DNA of 47,976 bases from Ignavibacteria bacterium RIFOXYC2_FULL_35_21 (GCA_001804705.1 MHAY01000042.1:1-47976); one strand, 5' to 3'; shown: positions 36,101-46,079, numbered from the stretch's first letter. Made by a program: numbers and translations. The notes: generated by a model from the sequence alone, not told the origin.

Positions 36101-37462
36101 TTATGCAACCGAAGCAGGCCCCTGCTTGATTTTCTTAATCATTAAGTAAACAAATAAAGTTCCGAGAATCAGGTAAATCACCGTGAACATAATAAGCGAA
36201 AACCATACCTGATTAGCAGTAACTACTTTTGAAACAGCTTCTCTCGTCAGAAGTATATCCTGTACAGCCCAAGGCTGGCGGGCAACTTCAGTCGCTATCC
36301 ACCCTGACATATTTGCAATATGAGGCAGGATGAAAGCAGGTACGAATAAAGCCAACAGCCATTTCGTTTTGAATAATTTTCCTAAAAATAAATACAGCAA
36401 ACCAATGAGACTTAATCCAATCATTATTAAGCCAAGAGTAACCATAAGATGATAAGTCTGGAAAACAAGTTGTACAGGCGGATTCTCTTTGACAGGCGGC
36501 TTCCCAGGGCGTTCAACCGGAGGAACATCGTTAAGGCCAATCAGAGGTTTTTTTGTATCAAAGTAAATCATGAATGAAAGAAAACCCGGCAAATTCACAC
36601 CAGTAACTTTCTGGTTCTTTTCATCAACCCAGCCGAAAGTGTAAAGATTACCCGGAGCAGTTTTAAAATGCCCTTCGTATGCGGCAAGTTTTGCGGGCTG
36701 ACGCTTGTAAACTCCAACTCCGCTGTGGTGGCCTGTAAATAATTGAGTGAGAGATGCAAATAAAGCAAGAATTAGAGCCATTTTCATCGTTGCTTTTGCA
36801 TGCTCGACATCAATTTTTTTTCTGAGCCAATATGCAGAGATGCTCAACACAAGGAATGCACCAGTGAGCCATGAAGCACTAATTACATGCCCAAACCTTT
36901 CAATAGTCGATGGATTGAACACCATAGCCCAGAAGTCTGTTATAACAGCCCTCTCCACCTGAACACCATTAACAACATTAGTAACAAGCTTATAACCTGC
37001 GGGTGTGTTCATCCATGAATTTGCCGCTATTATCCAGAAGGCACTCATAGTGGCTCCAAGGGCAACCATTATTGTGCTGAAGAAGTGAACTTTGGGACTC
37101 ACTTTATTCCAACCAAAGATAAGAAGCCCCAAAAAAGTTGATTCAAGGAAGAAAGCAAAAAGAGCTTCTGCCGCAAGAGGACTTCCAAAAATATCACCAA
37201 CATACCTCGAGTATGTCGCCCAGTTTGTGCCAAATTCAAATTCCATAACAACACCTGTGGCAACTCCGACACCGAAAATCAGGGCAAATACTTTAATGAA
37301 AAATTTGGTGATTTGTTCATAAATTTTGTCTTTTGTTTTCAGGTATCTGTATTCCATGAATACAAGCAATAAACCCAATCCAATACTCATCGGAGGGTAT
37401 AGAAAATGGAAACCTGCCGTTATTCCAAATTGAATGCGTGAGAGTAATACAGCGTCCAGCAT
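36101..37462 (-). CDS. cydA: cytochrome bd quinol oxidase subunit I
   Basis: 453 residues. Haem ligands are in place: His19 (haem b595), Glu99 and Glu107, His192 and Met340 (haem b558, by comparison with E. coli His186 and Met393). The quinol-binding Q loop is short and reads GHHSGVGVYKRQPAKLAAYEGHFKT, the pattern of the short-loop oxidases; the later GRQPW motif is VARQPW. It oxidises menaquinol and reduces oxygen to water. ATG lies 11 bases after the glmM stop, so the three genes are likely one transcript. Confidence 0.95.
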   Translation of the reverse strand: MLDAVLLSRIQFGITAGFHFLYPPMSIGLGLLLVFMEYRYLKTKDKIYEQITKFFIKVFALIFGVGVATGVVMEFEFGTNWATYSRYVGDIFGSPLAAEALFAFFLESTFLGLLIFGWNKVSPKVHFFSTIMVALGATMSAFWIIAANSWMNTPAGYKLVTNVVNGVQVERAVITDFWAMVFNPSTIERFGHVISASWLTGAFLVLSISAYWLRKKIDVEHAKATMKMALILALFASLTQLFTGHHSGVGVYKRQPAKLAAYEGHFKTAPGNLYTFGWVDEKNQKVTGVNLPGFLSFMIYFDTKKPLIGLNDVPPVERPGKPPVKENPPVQLVFQTYHLMVTLGLIMIGLSLIGLLYLFLGKLFKTKWLLALFVPAFILPHIANMSGWIATEVARQPWAVQDILLTREAVSKVVTANQVWFSLIMFTVIYLILGTLFVYLMIKKIKQGPASVA

Positions 37463-37473
37463 TTAACCACCAT

Positions 37474-38850
37474 TTATTTGTTTTCAATATACTTTAATGT
37501 TCTGCCTATTAAATTTTGTACTTCCTCTATTGTCTTTCCTTCTGCAATTATTCTTACAACCGGTTCAGTGTTGGAAGCACGAAGCTGAACCCATTGAGTT
37601 GGAAAATTTATTTTAATACCGTCTTCTCTAAGTGGCTTTCCGTCAGGAAATTCTTTAATAAGATTATCAATAATAGAATCAATACTGCCGCTAAATTGTT
37701 TTTTTGTTTTTTGCATTTCGTAATGAGGCAGTTCATTCACAATTTCAGACAATGAAGCATTCCAGTTAGCAAGTAATGCAAGAATCAATGCTGTACCAAC
37801 GAGTGAGTCTCTACCGTAATGACATGCAGGAAGAATAACACCTCCACTGCCTTCACCGCCGATTATAGCATTGACTTCCTTCATCTTATTAACAACGTTA
37901 ATTTCACCTACCCGAGACCTGAAAACTTTAGCTCCGTATTTTTCTGCAATGTCCTCCACTCTCCGGGTAGTTGAATGATTAACAACAACATTGAAATCAG
38001 AATATTCAGTTAAAAGGTGTTTCATTTCCAGAACCGATTCAGTACAAAGTACAATTGTATTTTCCTCGCTTACTGGAGAGCCTGTTTCATCGATCAGCAC
38101 AAGTCTGTCTGCATCAGGGTCAACAGCTATACCAATGTCAGCTTGGTTTACTTTTACTGCATCCGCAAGTTCAGACAAATTTTCAGGAAGAGGTTCGGGA
38201 GTATGAGGAAAATTTCCCGATTCATCGCAGTATAATTTTATTACTACACAACCAAGTTTCTCAAGAAGTATTGGGATAGCTCGAGAACCCGAAGCATTGA
38301 CTGCATCAACAACAATCTTAAATCTTTTTTTTCTGAGAGAATCGAGCACATCTGATTTTATGAAAAAAGGGAGTGATAGTATTTTTTCAATATGTTGTTC
38401 TATAGCATTTTTAATATAGATTTCATTTTCATTTGATTTTGGTAAAGATGAAATAGTTGAGAACGAATCAACTTCATTCCATAGTTTGCGATTCCATTCC
38501 TCATTAAGAAAAACACCGCTTCCATCAATGAATTTCAAGCCGTTCCACTCCGATGGATTGTGGGATGCTGTAATTACTATCCCCCCGGCTGCATCCGAAT
38601 GTTCGGCCATTAACTGCACTGTGGGTGTTGGTACAACACCAAGCAATCTTACTTCCCTGCCTGAATGAGTGAGTGAATTCAACACAACACCTTCAATCCA
38701 CTGACCTGACTGTCTCCCGTCACGGCCCACGACAATAGGCCCTGACGGAAGAATTTTTGAAAAAGATGAGGAGTATTTATATATTAATTCTTCAGATAAA
38801 CCATCGTTTAAACTTACTCTTAAACCGGATATGGAACGTACAATCGGCAT
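37474..38850 (-). CDS. glmM: phosphohexomutase, phosphoglucosamine mutase type
   Basis: 458 residues of the alpha-phosphohexomutase family: catalytic serine loop VITASHNPSEWNG, metal loop DPDADRL, sugar loop GGEGSGGV and phosphate loop RASNTEPVVRI, one in each of the four domains. Phosphoglucosamine mutase, needed for cell-wall precursors, is the best fit; phosphomannomutase/phosphoglucomutase activity is an alternative. The usual GIRGT near the N terminus is here SGLRVSL, a departure from the family norm. First gene of the unit with cydAB; divergent from the MauE-like gene. Confidence 0.85.
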   Translation of the reverse strand: MPIVRSISGLRVSLNDGLSEELIYKYSSSFSKILPSGPIVVGRDGRQSGQWIEGVVLNSLTHSGREVRLLGVVPTPTVQLMAEHSDAAGGIVITASHNPSEWNGLKFIDGSGVFLNEEWNRKLWNEVDSFSTISSLPKSNENEIYIKNAIEQHIEKILSLPFFIKSDVLDSLRKKRFKIVVDAVNASGSRAIPILLEKLGCVVIKLYCDESGNFPHTPEPLPENLSELADAVKVNQADIGIAVDPDADRLVLIDETGSPVSEENTIVLCTESVLEMKHLLTEYSDFNVVVNHSTTRRVEDIAEKYGAKVFRSRVGEINVVNKMKEVNAIIGGEGSGGVILPACHYGRDSLVGTALILALLANWNASLSEIVNELPHYEMQKTKKQFSGSIDSIIDNLIKEFPDGKPLREDGIKINFPTQWVQLRASNTEPVVRIIAEGKTIEEVQNLIGRTLKYIENK

Positions 38851-38985
38851 TAAATTATTTACTTTATTAAAAATTCAGATAATCAATAATATAACATACA
38901 AAAATCGTAAAAACTCAGTAATTAAATGCAAAATGAAAATTAAAATTCATCCGATTCGTTTAAAGAATGAATAATTTGGTGAAAA

Positions 38986-39462
38986 ATGTTCAAACAAATT
39001 TTAAATAATAAGTATATCACTCTATCAGCAAGAGTTCTGGTCGGAGGTTTATTCATTTTTACTTCCATATCAAAACTAGCCGACATATCGGTTTTTGCAA
39101 AAGAGATTGATAATTACAACATTCTGCCAATGTATTTAATCAATATTTTTGCCGTATTATTACCGTGGCTCGAGCTTCTTTGCGGTTTGTTTTTACTAAC
39201 CGGAATAAGAATAAAAGCAAATGCAATAATTTGTATCGGGCTTTACTCGGTATTTACACTTGCAATACTTACTGCAATGCTCCAGGGATTAAGCATAGAT
39301 TGCGGCTGTCACACAAAGATTTTGTCAGATAAAGTTGGAATAACAAAAGTATTACAAAACATTGGTTTATTAATCCTTTCTGTTTATCTTTTCTTTTTCC
39401 CTGTGAATAAACTATCCCTCGAAAGTCTGATAAAAAGCCATTCAATAGATGTCACAGAATAA
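38986..39462 (+). CDS. MauE/DoxX-like membrane protein
   Basis: 158 residues with four helices and no large soluble part. The start RVLVGGLFIFTSISKLADISVFAKEIDNYNI and the later AMLQGLSIDCGCHTKIL with a CGC triplet match MauE/DoxX proteins, some of which pair with thiol-redox proteins. Function unknown; a role in disulfide or sulfur chemistry at the inner membrane is possible. Start ATG is 135 bases from the divergent glmM. comF follows. Confidence 0.75.
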   Translation: MFKQILNNKYITLSARVLVGGLFIFTSISKLADISVFAKEIDNYNILPMYLINIFAVLLPWLELLCGLFLLTGIRIKANAIICIGLYSVFTLAILTAMLQGLSIDCGCHTKILSDKVGITKVLQNIGLLILSVYLFFFPVNKLSLESLIKSHSIDVTE

Positions 39463-39536
39463 ATAATCAAAATTATTTCAATATGAACATTCTTGTTATT
39501 AGATTTGCTCAATTAATTGAGTCATATTTTTTTCTA

Positions 39537-40253
39537 ATGAAAATTTTAACAATCAAAACATTTTTAATGTCATTCATTGATTTTGCATCACCACGCAGGT
39601 GTGAAATTTGTGGTGTTTATTTAGGTGAAAGTGAAAGACAGCATGAATTTATTTGTGAAGATTGTTTTGACAAATTCCCTCCGCCAATACCTTCGGAACT
39701 AATCTTTGATAGAATTAAAAAATTTTATCCGGGTGAAAAAATTATAGATAATGCATATTCATTATTTCCTGCCACTGAGAAATCTGATATTATGGAACTA
39801 ATACACTCGATGAAGTATAGAGGTTTTTCAAGGATTGGTAAAGAACTGGGATTTGAATTAGGTAAATTGATTAATGTAAATCCGAACAAAATTTACGATT
39901 TGATTATTCCTGTCCCGATTCACCATGCGAGGCTCAGAGAAAGAGGTTTCAACCAGTCAGAACTTATTTCAAATGGCATAGCTAATGCTTTGGATATTCC
40001 AACAGGTTTCGATATTATTAAAAGAGCAAGATACACTCAGACGCAAACACAATTAACTGCTCAAGAGAGAAAGAAAAATGTCGAGGATGTTTTTGTTCCA
40101 AAGAAAGTCAGTATTAATCTGTCTGGCAAAAATCTTCTCCTTGTGGATGATGTTTTTACGACAGGCTCGACTCTTTACCATTGTGCCAAATGTTTGAAAG
40201 AAATGGGGGCATCCCAAATTGATACTGCCACACTTGTTTTTGTAGGTTCTTGA
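39537..40253 (+). CDS. comF: ComF-family phosphoribosyltransferase-like protein
   Basis: About 238 residues from ATG at 39537 (39483 and 39567 are in-frame alternatives; 39537 puts the first zinc cysteine at the usual distance). Two zinc-type pairs (CEICG and CEDCF) are followed by the PRTase fold, with PVPIHHARLRERGFNQSELI and PRPP loop LLVDDVFTTGSTL. ComF proteins are linked to DNA uptake in competent bacteria; no other competence gene is present. Confidence 0.9.
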   Translation: MKILTIKTFLMSFIDFASPRRCEICGVYLGESERQHEFICEDCFDKFPPPIPSELIFDRIKKFYPGEKIIDNAYSLFPATEKSDIMELIHSMKYRGFSRIGKELGFELGKLINVNPNKIYDLIIPVPIHHARLRERGFNQSELISNGIANALDIPTGFDIIKRARYTQTQTQLTAQERKKNVEDVFVPKKVSINLSGKNLLLVDDVFTTGSTLYHCAKCLKEMGASQIDTATLVFVGS

Positions 40254-40339
40254 GATTATTATTTTGTAAAAATTACTTTCATAAGTAACTTTGAAAATTA
40301 TAATAAAATCTTTCTGTTAAATTAAGAAGGGATTATACT

Positions 40340-41746
40340 GTGAAAAACAGAATTTATATATCGGCTATTCTTATTTTAGCTTTCGCTTATACTATTATAT
40401 ATTCTCAATCACCATACGACAGCCTTAAATATAATTATCCATATAAGGACGGTATATCTTTCTCGAAATATAAAGAAAGAAGATTGAGACTCTCAAAGTT
40501 TATGTCTCCGAAAGCTATCGGAATAATATTTTCATCTTCTTTTTACAGCCCGATTGGAAATTTTTATCAGCCGAATTTAATTAATTCAAACTTGTTTTAT
40601 CTCTCGGGTATGCCAGACCAAAAGTCAGTACTGCTAATTATTCCCGGCAATTACGAATATAACGGTGTAAAGACAAATGAAATCATCTTCCTCGAAAATC
40701 AAAGTGCAAAAAATACTCTTTGGTATGGAAGAAAAGTGAACCTATATGATGCCGAAGGTATTTATGGCTTTAAGAAGGCTCTTTTTCTTCAAAAGCTCGA
40801 ATCAATCTTGGATGAGCTAATGATTATGCGAGATACACTTTATATCGCAGAGTTTCCTCTCATAACCACAGAAGGAATTGTTCAGGGTGAACAGACTGAT
40901 GTCAAATTGGATTTCATTTCAAAGCTGAAACAGAAAAATCCGAGACTGATTGTTAAAGGCGGGATTCAAGGGTTGAAGCTGATGAGGGAATCAAAGGATG
41001 ATGAGGAAATCCGTTTGCTAAAAAAAGCCGTTGACATTACAATTAAAGGATTCCTGGCTACAATGAATGCAGCTAAACCGGGAATGACAGAATATCAGCT
41101 AAAAGCTTTAATGGAATATACATTCAATAAACTTGGTGCAGATGGGACTGGCTATCCTTCGATTGTTACCGCCGGTAAAAATTCCGTTTTCATTCACAAT
41201 ACAATAAACAGGGACACCATCACCGATGGTTCACTTGTCATCATGGATTGCGGTGCAAGATACGAAGGCTACACCACCGATGTAACAAGGACATTCCCTA
41301 TCAATGGAAAATTCACAAAGGAACAGAAAAAAATATATGACATCGTACTCGAAGCCGCCGATTCTGCCATTTCTGTCTGCTACAAGGATAATAGCTATCT
41401 CAATCCTCATGTGAGGGCTACTTCGGTAATTCAACGCGGTTTAATGGAGCTTGGAATCATTAGTAGTCCAAACGATTTTATCAATTATTTTTCTCATGGC
41501 ACATCTCACTTCATCGGTCTCGACGTGCATGATGCCGGAACATCAATAATTCTCAAACCGGGTAATGTGCTCACAGTCGAACCTGGCATTTATATACCTG
41601 AGGGTAGTAAGTGCGACCCTAAATGGTGGAATATTTGCGTCAGAATCGAGGATGATGTTTTAGTTACCGATGGTGAACCGGTAGTACTGACAAAAGACCT
41701 TCCAAGAGAAGCAGGTGATATCGAGGACCTGGTTGGAACCGAGTGA
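40340..41746 (+). CDS. secreted Xaa-Pro aminopeptidase-like M24 metallopeptidase
   Basis: 468 residues beginning at GTG 40340 with AAGAAGGGA upstream. A signal peptide (KNRIYISAILILAFAYTIIYSQS) exports it. The N-terminal creatinase-like domain (about 30-230) precedes the pita-bread catalytic domain with metal ligands in MDCGARYEGYTTDVTRTF (two Asp), SHGTSHFIGLDVHD (His), TVEPGIYIPEG (Glu) and VRIEDDVLVT (Glu). It removes N-terminal residues before proline. The export signal is unusual for the cytoplasmic family but frequent in this phylum. Alone in its transcript. Confidence 0.9.
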   Translation: MKNRIYISAILILAFAYTIIYSQSPYDSLKYNYPYKDGISFSKYKERRLRLSKFMSPKAIGIIFSSSFYSPIGNFYQPNLINSNLFYLSGMPDQKSVLLIIPGNYEYNGVKTNEIIFLENQSAKNTLWYGRKVNLYDAEGIYGFKKALFLQKLESILDELMIMRDTLYIAEFPLITTEGIVQGEQTDVKLDFISKLKQKNPRLIVKGGIQGLKLMRESKDDEEIRLLKKAVDITIKGFLATMNAAKPGMTEYQLKALMEYTFNKLGADGTGYPSIVTAGKNSVFIHNTINRDTITDGSLVIMDCGARYEGYTTDVTRTFPINGKFTKEQKKIYDIVLEAADSAISVCYKDNSYLNPHVRATSVIQRGLMELGIISSPNDFINYFSHGTSHFIGLDVHDAGTSIILKPGNVLTVEPGIYIPEGSKCDPKWWNICVRIEDDVLVTDGEPVVLTKDLPREAGDIEDLVGTE

Positions 41747-41819
41747 TAAGGAATTCTGAATTATGAATTGGAATTTAGATATGGGAAATAGGAGATAAGA
41801 AATAGTAAATAGAAAAATA

Positions 41820-42203
41820 TTATCGCATAGCGATTATATATTAGTAGAAAACGAATTTCCGACACCACACTTATCCCGTAGAATTTTGAATTTTAAATGG
41901 GATATAGAAAATAGGAAAAAAAATTATCGCATAGCGATTATATATTAGTAGAAAACGAATTTCCGACACCACACTTATCCCATAGAATTTTGAATTTTAA
42001 ATGGGATATAGAAAATAGGAAAATAATATTATCGCACAGCGATTATATATTAGTAGAAAACGAATTTCCGACACCACACTTATCCCGTAGAATTTTGAAT
42101 TTTAAATGGGATATAGAAAATAGGAAAATAATATTATCGCATAGCGATTATATATTAGTAGAAAAATAATTACCGCCACCACACTTATCCCGTAGGGATT
42201 ATA
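41820..42203. repeat. four-copy tandem array of a 104-105 bp hairpin unit
   Basis: Copies start at 41820, 41924, 42029 and 42134; the fourth is shortened. Each begins TTATCGCATAGCGATTATAT, in which ATCGC-ATA-GCGAT (ATCGC-ACA-GCGAT in copy 3) is a 5-bp hairpin, and continues TTAGTAGAAAA. Each later has CTTATCCC..., which in copy 4 closes as ATCCC-GTA-GGGAT. Copies 1-3 differ at only a few bases. The array fills most of the 673 bases between the M24 peptidase and the parvulin gene. Confidence 0.95.
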
Positions 42204-42219
42204 TCAAACAATTATAATA

Positions 42220-42345
42220 TTGGAAATAGACAAAGAAGGTTATTTTATTTATCGTTCAATTAGTTCAACAATCCTAAAGATAGATGGTGAAAACAATTAT
42301 GGAAAACTTGTGTTTACCGATGGCTACATGGTATATAAAAAGTGA
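42220..42345 (+). pseudogene. fragment of a gene beside the tandem array
   Basis: An open frame of about 41 codons (TTG at 42220, frame open from 42196) reading LEIDKEGYFIYRSISS ... GKLVFTDGYMVYKK and ending in TGA. Composition is clearly protein-like, but it runs back into the end of the tandem array with no good start, suggesting the 3' end of a gene whose front has been replaced by repeats. Family not recognised. Confidence 0.4.
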
Positions 42346-42419
42346 ATCGAAGTTAAAATATTATTTTCACCAGGTATCAAAGAAATGATATACTCCTATC
42401 TACTAATTCCTATTTCCAG

Positions 42420-43757
42420 TCACTCTTTCACTTCCCAATAAAGCTGAGAACGCAACTCTTCAATCCAGGCTTCGTATTGATTTATCTTTTTGAAGTTCAG
42501 AGCCATCTCTTCGATATCTTTTCTGTCGTTTTCGAGTGTAGGAAAATGTGAAGGAATTGTTCTTTTTCTGTAAATAATATGAAATGCCGATTTGCTTTTA
42601 TCTGTGATATAAACAATAGGCTCGCTAATACTGCCGTCAGAGAGCTTTTCAACAATACCCCTGATTTCAGGGGGCAGTTTTTGTAAGGAAGTTTTTGCGA
42701 TATATCCGCCGAATCCTTTCGTCTCTTTTTCATCGGAATAGAGTTTGGCAAGGTCTTCAAAACTTTTACCTGAGGACATGCTGTCTTTTATACTTTTGAG
42801 TAAATCTTTTGCTCTGTCAACATCTTCACTTGTACCACCGATTTTAAAAAGTATATGCCTTGTCAAAATGGAATCTTTCTTTTTTTCAATAGCCTGAATT
42901 ATATGAAATCCAAAAGGAGTTTCAACAGGAAGTGAAATCTGCCCGGGCTGTAATTCAAATGCCGCTCTTTCAAATTCTCTTATTAACTTCCCTTTGGGGA
43001 ACCAGCCAAGCTCCCCTCCGTTGGTTGCAGTCGCCAAATCATTGCTGTATTTTTTTGCAAATGCCGCAAAATCTCCACCTGCAACAATAGAATCCCTGAC
43101 AATTTTAGCAAGATTGTACACTTCCTCTTTAGCTTTGTATGAAGCATCCACAAACTTGACAATATGGTATAATTCAACCTGCTCAGGTATATTTTGTAAT
43201 GAATCCTTATATTTTGTATAAAATTCCTCTACCTCTCTGGGTGTAACTTTGACATTCATTAGTTTTGTCTGCTGCATTTTTTCGGCAAGAAGTTTTTTCT
43301 TAATAATTTCCCTGGCTTCGTTGCGAATCTGGGATAAGGACATTCCGAAGATATCTTCAATCCTTTTTTCCGAACCAAACTGGCCAATATATTGCTGAAG
43401 CTGGTATTCCCATCTCTGCTCTATTTCATCATCGGTAACGGTAACAGAATCTTCCATAGCCTTTGCCACGACGAGCTTCTCATTGATTAAAGCATCCAGA
43501 ACCCTTTTCCTCATATCGCTGTCGTTTATTAACGAGTCGTAAACTCTCTGCTTTTCGGAATCAGGGACATCCATATTAGGATGTGTCTGAGCCATAATCT
43601 GTAAGGAAGCATTAAGGTCGGAAAGTGTAATGACCTCGCTTCCAACAACGGCTATGATTTTTTCGAGAGTCTCACCTTCCTTAGGTTGAGAAAAGGAATG
43701 GTTTGAGAAACTAAATAAAAATGTCACAGAAAAAATTAAAAGAAAAAGCTTTTTCAT
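42420..43757 (-). CDS. SurA-like periplasmic parvulin chaperone
   Basis: 445 residues: signal peptide (about 1-23), a helical SurA N-terminal domain (GETLEKIIAVVGSEVITLSDLNASLQI, LINEKLVVAKAM) and two parvulin domains (QVELYHIVKFV ... GGELGWFPKGKLI ... FGFHIIQ and TRHILFKIGG ... GGYIAKTSL). SurA escorts unfolded outer-membrane proteins to the BAM complex. The downstream-facing end is close to the tandem array. It lies 107 bases after the second parvulin gene, same strand. Confidence 0.9.
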   Translation of the reverse strand: MKKLFLLIFSVTFLFSFSNHSFSQPKEGETLEKIIAVVGSEVITLSDLNASLQIMAQTHPNMDVPDSEKQRVYDSLINDSDMRKRVLDALINEKLVVAKAMEDSVTVTDDEIEQRWEYQLQQYIGQFGSEKRIEDIFGMSLSQIRNEAREIIKKKLLAEKMQQTKLMNVKVTPREVEEFYTKYKDSLQNIPEQVELYHIVKFVDASYKAKEEVYNLAKIVRDSIVAGGDFAAFAKKYSNDLATATNGGELGWFPKGKLIREFERAAFELQPGQISLPVETPFGFHIIQAIEKKKDSILTRHILFKIGGTSEDVDRAKDLLKSIKDSMSSGKSFEDLAKLYSDEKETKGFGGYIAKTSLQKLPPEIRGIVEKLSDGSISEPIVYITDKSKSAFHIIYRKRTIPSHFPTLENDRKDIEEMALNFKKINQYEAWIEELRSQLYWEVKE

Positions 43758-43864
43758 GTTATAATCACAATATTTGTGTTAAAAAGAGCCAGCAAAATTT
43801 AGAATTTTGATTTCTTTTAATTCAGAATTCAAAATTCAGAATTTTTATTCGCTCTGGTGCTGTC

Positions 43865-45943
43865 TTATTTCGATTTATATTTCTTAATTATTTTATCAAT
43901 TTTATCGGTATAAACCTTAACATTAAATTTATCTCTTAGATTGTTCAGCCAAGCCATAGACAATTTTTTCTGAATCTGGTCCTGGAATGCAGGTGCAAAG
44001 TCAGGAATAGCTTCTTCAAATGTTTTTTGTCTCACCGGTTCATAAGAATTCACCTTAATTATTGAAAAACCCTTTTCATAAGGCTGAGGCTCGATAATCA
44101 TACCTGCCTGAGCATTTTTATCTGCAGCAATCCTGGCAAGCTTATTATTTTTAGGAGTAACTTTTCCCCACTTGCCTTTCTTTTCCCTGTAACCGGCACG
44201 CTGTGTATTCTGACTTGCGAGTGTATCAAAGACCTTATCCCCGTCGGTTAATTCTTTATAAATAGCTTTAGCTGAAGAATCCGACAGGATATAAATTTCA
44301 CTTATATCATAGCTGGGTTCGGTGTGATATCTTGTCTTCGTCGAATCCCAGTAAACACGGGCAAGAGTAGAATCAAATTTCAGTTTGCTCCATACTTCAA
44401 TATCTTCAACTTTAAACAAAAGAATACCATCCCTGAATTCCTTCAGAAGCTGGGCGTAATCTTCAAATTCTGTCTCGAGCGATTTTGATGCGGCATCAAA
44501 AACAGCAGGATTGGTTATTTTATCAATCGCCTTATTTAATCCAAATGAGTTGATACCAAGACCTCTTAATTCAGACTTTTTCTGCATCATATCGATAAAT
44601 TCACCGATAGAAGTAGATTTACCTTGAAAAGCAAAAAGAATATCCGAATAAATTGATTGTGGAATCTTCTTTATCCATGCAGTATCGAGATTAGTTACGT
44701 TCGTGTCAAGGTTTGAGAGTAATGAATTAAAGGCTGTTTCATTCATTTTAAAACCTATTGCGTTTCTCAGAGAATCGAGATAGAATTTTTTATCGGCTTC
44801 AAAATATTGCCTTTTGTATTGCAATTTTATATCCGCTCTGTCTTTTTCAGGGTCAAACTTTTGGGTTGAATCTCTTTTCAAAATATGTATTCCATATTCA
44901 GAACGAACTCTGCCTGAAAATTCACCGTCTTTCAAAGCAAATGCAGCTTCTTCTATTTCAGGCAGCAAGTTTCTTTGTGTATCTTCGAACCCTGAAGAAC
45001 GGGAATAGTAATCACCAAGTAATCCTCCTTTGGGTACTGTTTTCTCATCATCCGAATTTTCCTTTGCTAATTTTTCAAAATCAGCACCTGATTTCAACAA
45101 AGCAATTAAACTATCGGATTTTTTAATTGCCGCAGAATCTCCCCTGTCTTTCACAGTAATCAAAATGTGCCGCAGTAACACTTTAACACGTGGTTCCCGT
45201 TTCACTAATTTTATTATAAAGTATCCATATTTTGTCCTTATTAATTCAGGCCAGAATTCGCCAACTTTCAACCTAAATATAGCTTCTTCAATATTCCTCG
45301 TTACCCTGCCTGCAGTAAAATAATTTAATACCAGTCCACCCCTCGTTGCCGATTCTTTATCAGTCGAGGAATCCTTTGCCACCTGCTCGAAGTTTGCCCC
45401 TACCTTCAATAAGTCAAGACTCAGCTTTGCCTTCAGATATGTTTCCATTGTGTCAGGATTTGGTGTTGATGGCAGTTGAAACATTATTATTGCAATTTGA
45501 TAATCATAATCCCTGTGCTTCAGTAACTCTTCAACCTTCGGTTTAACCAGCTTCGCCTCATAAAAATATGATTCCGCCAAAATCTTCCTGTTCTGCCCGA
45601 TTTCCGCCAGAACGCTCGAATCATTATCGAATCCCCGGCTCAGAGCATCGTTCACCTTCAGACGGTAATTAACATACAAATTCAGAAAATCCAGGATGCT
45701 GTCCTTTGAAACATTATAAAGATTTGTCTCCTTCCGGCTCATATTCTTCTGGTAAGCTCTTTCAAGGTCATCATAACTAATCTTCTCATTTCCAACAGAA
45801 GTAATCACCTCTGTCCCAAGCTTTTCAATCTTTTTTGAGTCTGTTGATCTAGTTTTTTTTGATTGTTTCTTCTGTGCATTAACAGTGACTATGAGAGAAA
45901 TAATTAGAACGAATAAAAATGTTACACGCAATGCTTGTTTCAT
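43865..45943 (-). CDS. large periplasmic parvulin-type peptidyl-prolyl isomerase (PpiD/SurA-like)
   Basis: 692 residues with a signal peptide (KQALRVTFLFVLIISLIVTVNAQ), a basic linker rich in Lys/Ser, a SurA-type helical domain (SVGNEKISYDDLERAYQKN) and two parvulin-like units: a weakly conserved one (about 150-255, GGLVLNYFTAG) and a clear one (VLLRHILITVKDRG ... GGLLGDYYS ... YGIHIL), then a long helical C-terminal part with another parvulin-like tail (KGKWGKVTPKNN). Likely a chaperone for outer-membrane proteins, working beside the SurA-like protein next door. Confidence 0.87.
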   Translation of the reverse strand: MKQALRVTFLFVLIISLIVTVNAQKKQSKKTRSTDSKKIEKLGTEVITSVGNEKISYDDLERAYQKNMSRKETNLYNVSKDSILDFLNLYVNYRLKVNDALSRGFDNDSSVLAEIGQNRKILAESYFYEAKLVKPKVEELLKHRDYDYQIAIIMFQLPSTPNPDTMETYLKAKLSLDLLKVGANFEQVAKDSSTDKESATRGGLVLNYFTAGRVTRNIEEAIFRLKVGEFWPELIRTKYGYFIIKLVKREPRVKVLLRHILITVKDRGDSAAIKKSDSLIALLKSGADFEKLAKENSDDEKTVPKGGLLGDYYSRSSGFEDTQRNLLPEIEEAAFALKDGEFSGRVRSEYGIHILKRDSTQKFDPEKDRADIKLQYKRQYFEADKKFYLDSLRNAIGFKMNETAFNSLLSNLDTNVTNLDTAWIKKIPQSIYSDILFAFQGKSTSIGEFIDMMQKKSELRGLGINSFGLNKAIDKITNPAVFDAASKSLETEFEDYAQLLKEFRDGILLFKVEDIEVWSKLKFDSTLARVYWDSTKTRYHTEPSYDISEIYILSDSSAKAIYKELTDGDKVFDTLASQNTQRAGYREKKGKWGKVTPKNNKLARIAADKNAQAGMIIEPQPYEKGFSIIKVNSYEPVRQKTFEEAIPDFAPAFQDQIQKKLSMAWLNNLRDKFNVKVYTDKIDKIIKKYKSK

Positions 45944-46079
45944 ACTTTAATCCCCGTGTTTTATTTAATTATACAAAATTCTTTCTTATTCAAGAGTAAA
46001 ATCAGTGTCAAATCCTTTTCTTCAAACAATTCTTTGACTTGCAAAAAACTATGAGGTTTTTAACACATTAATCAACTTT

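Noticed and set aside
41820-42203. CRISPR array
   Set aside because: Repeats are adjacent 104-105 bp units without unique spacers between short identical repeats, and no cas gene is present.
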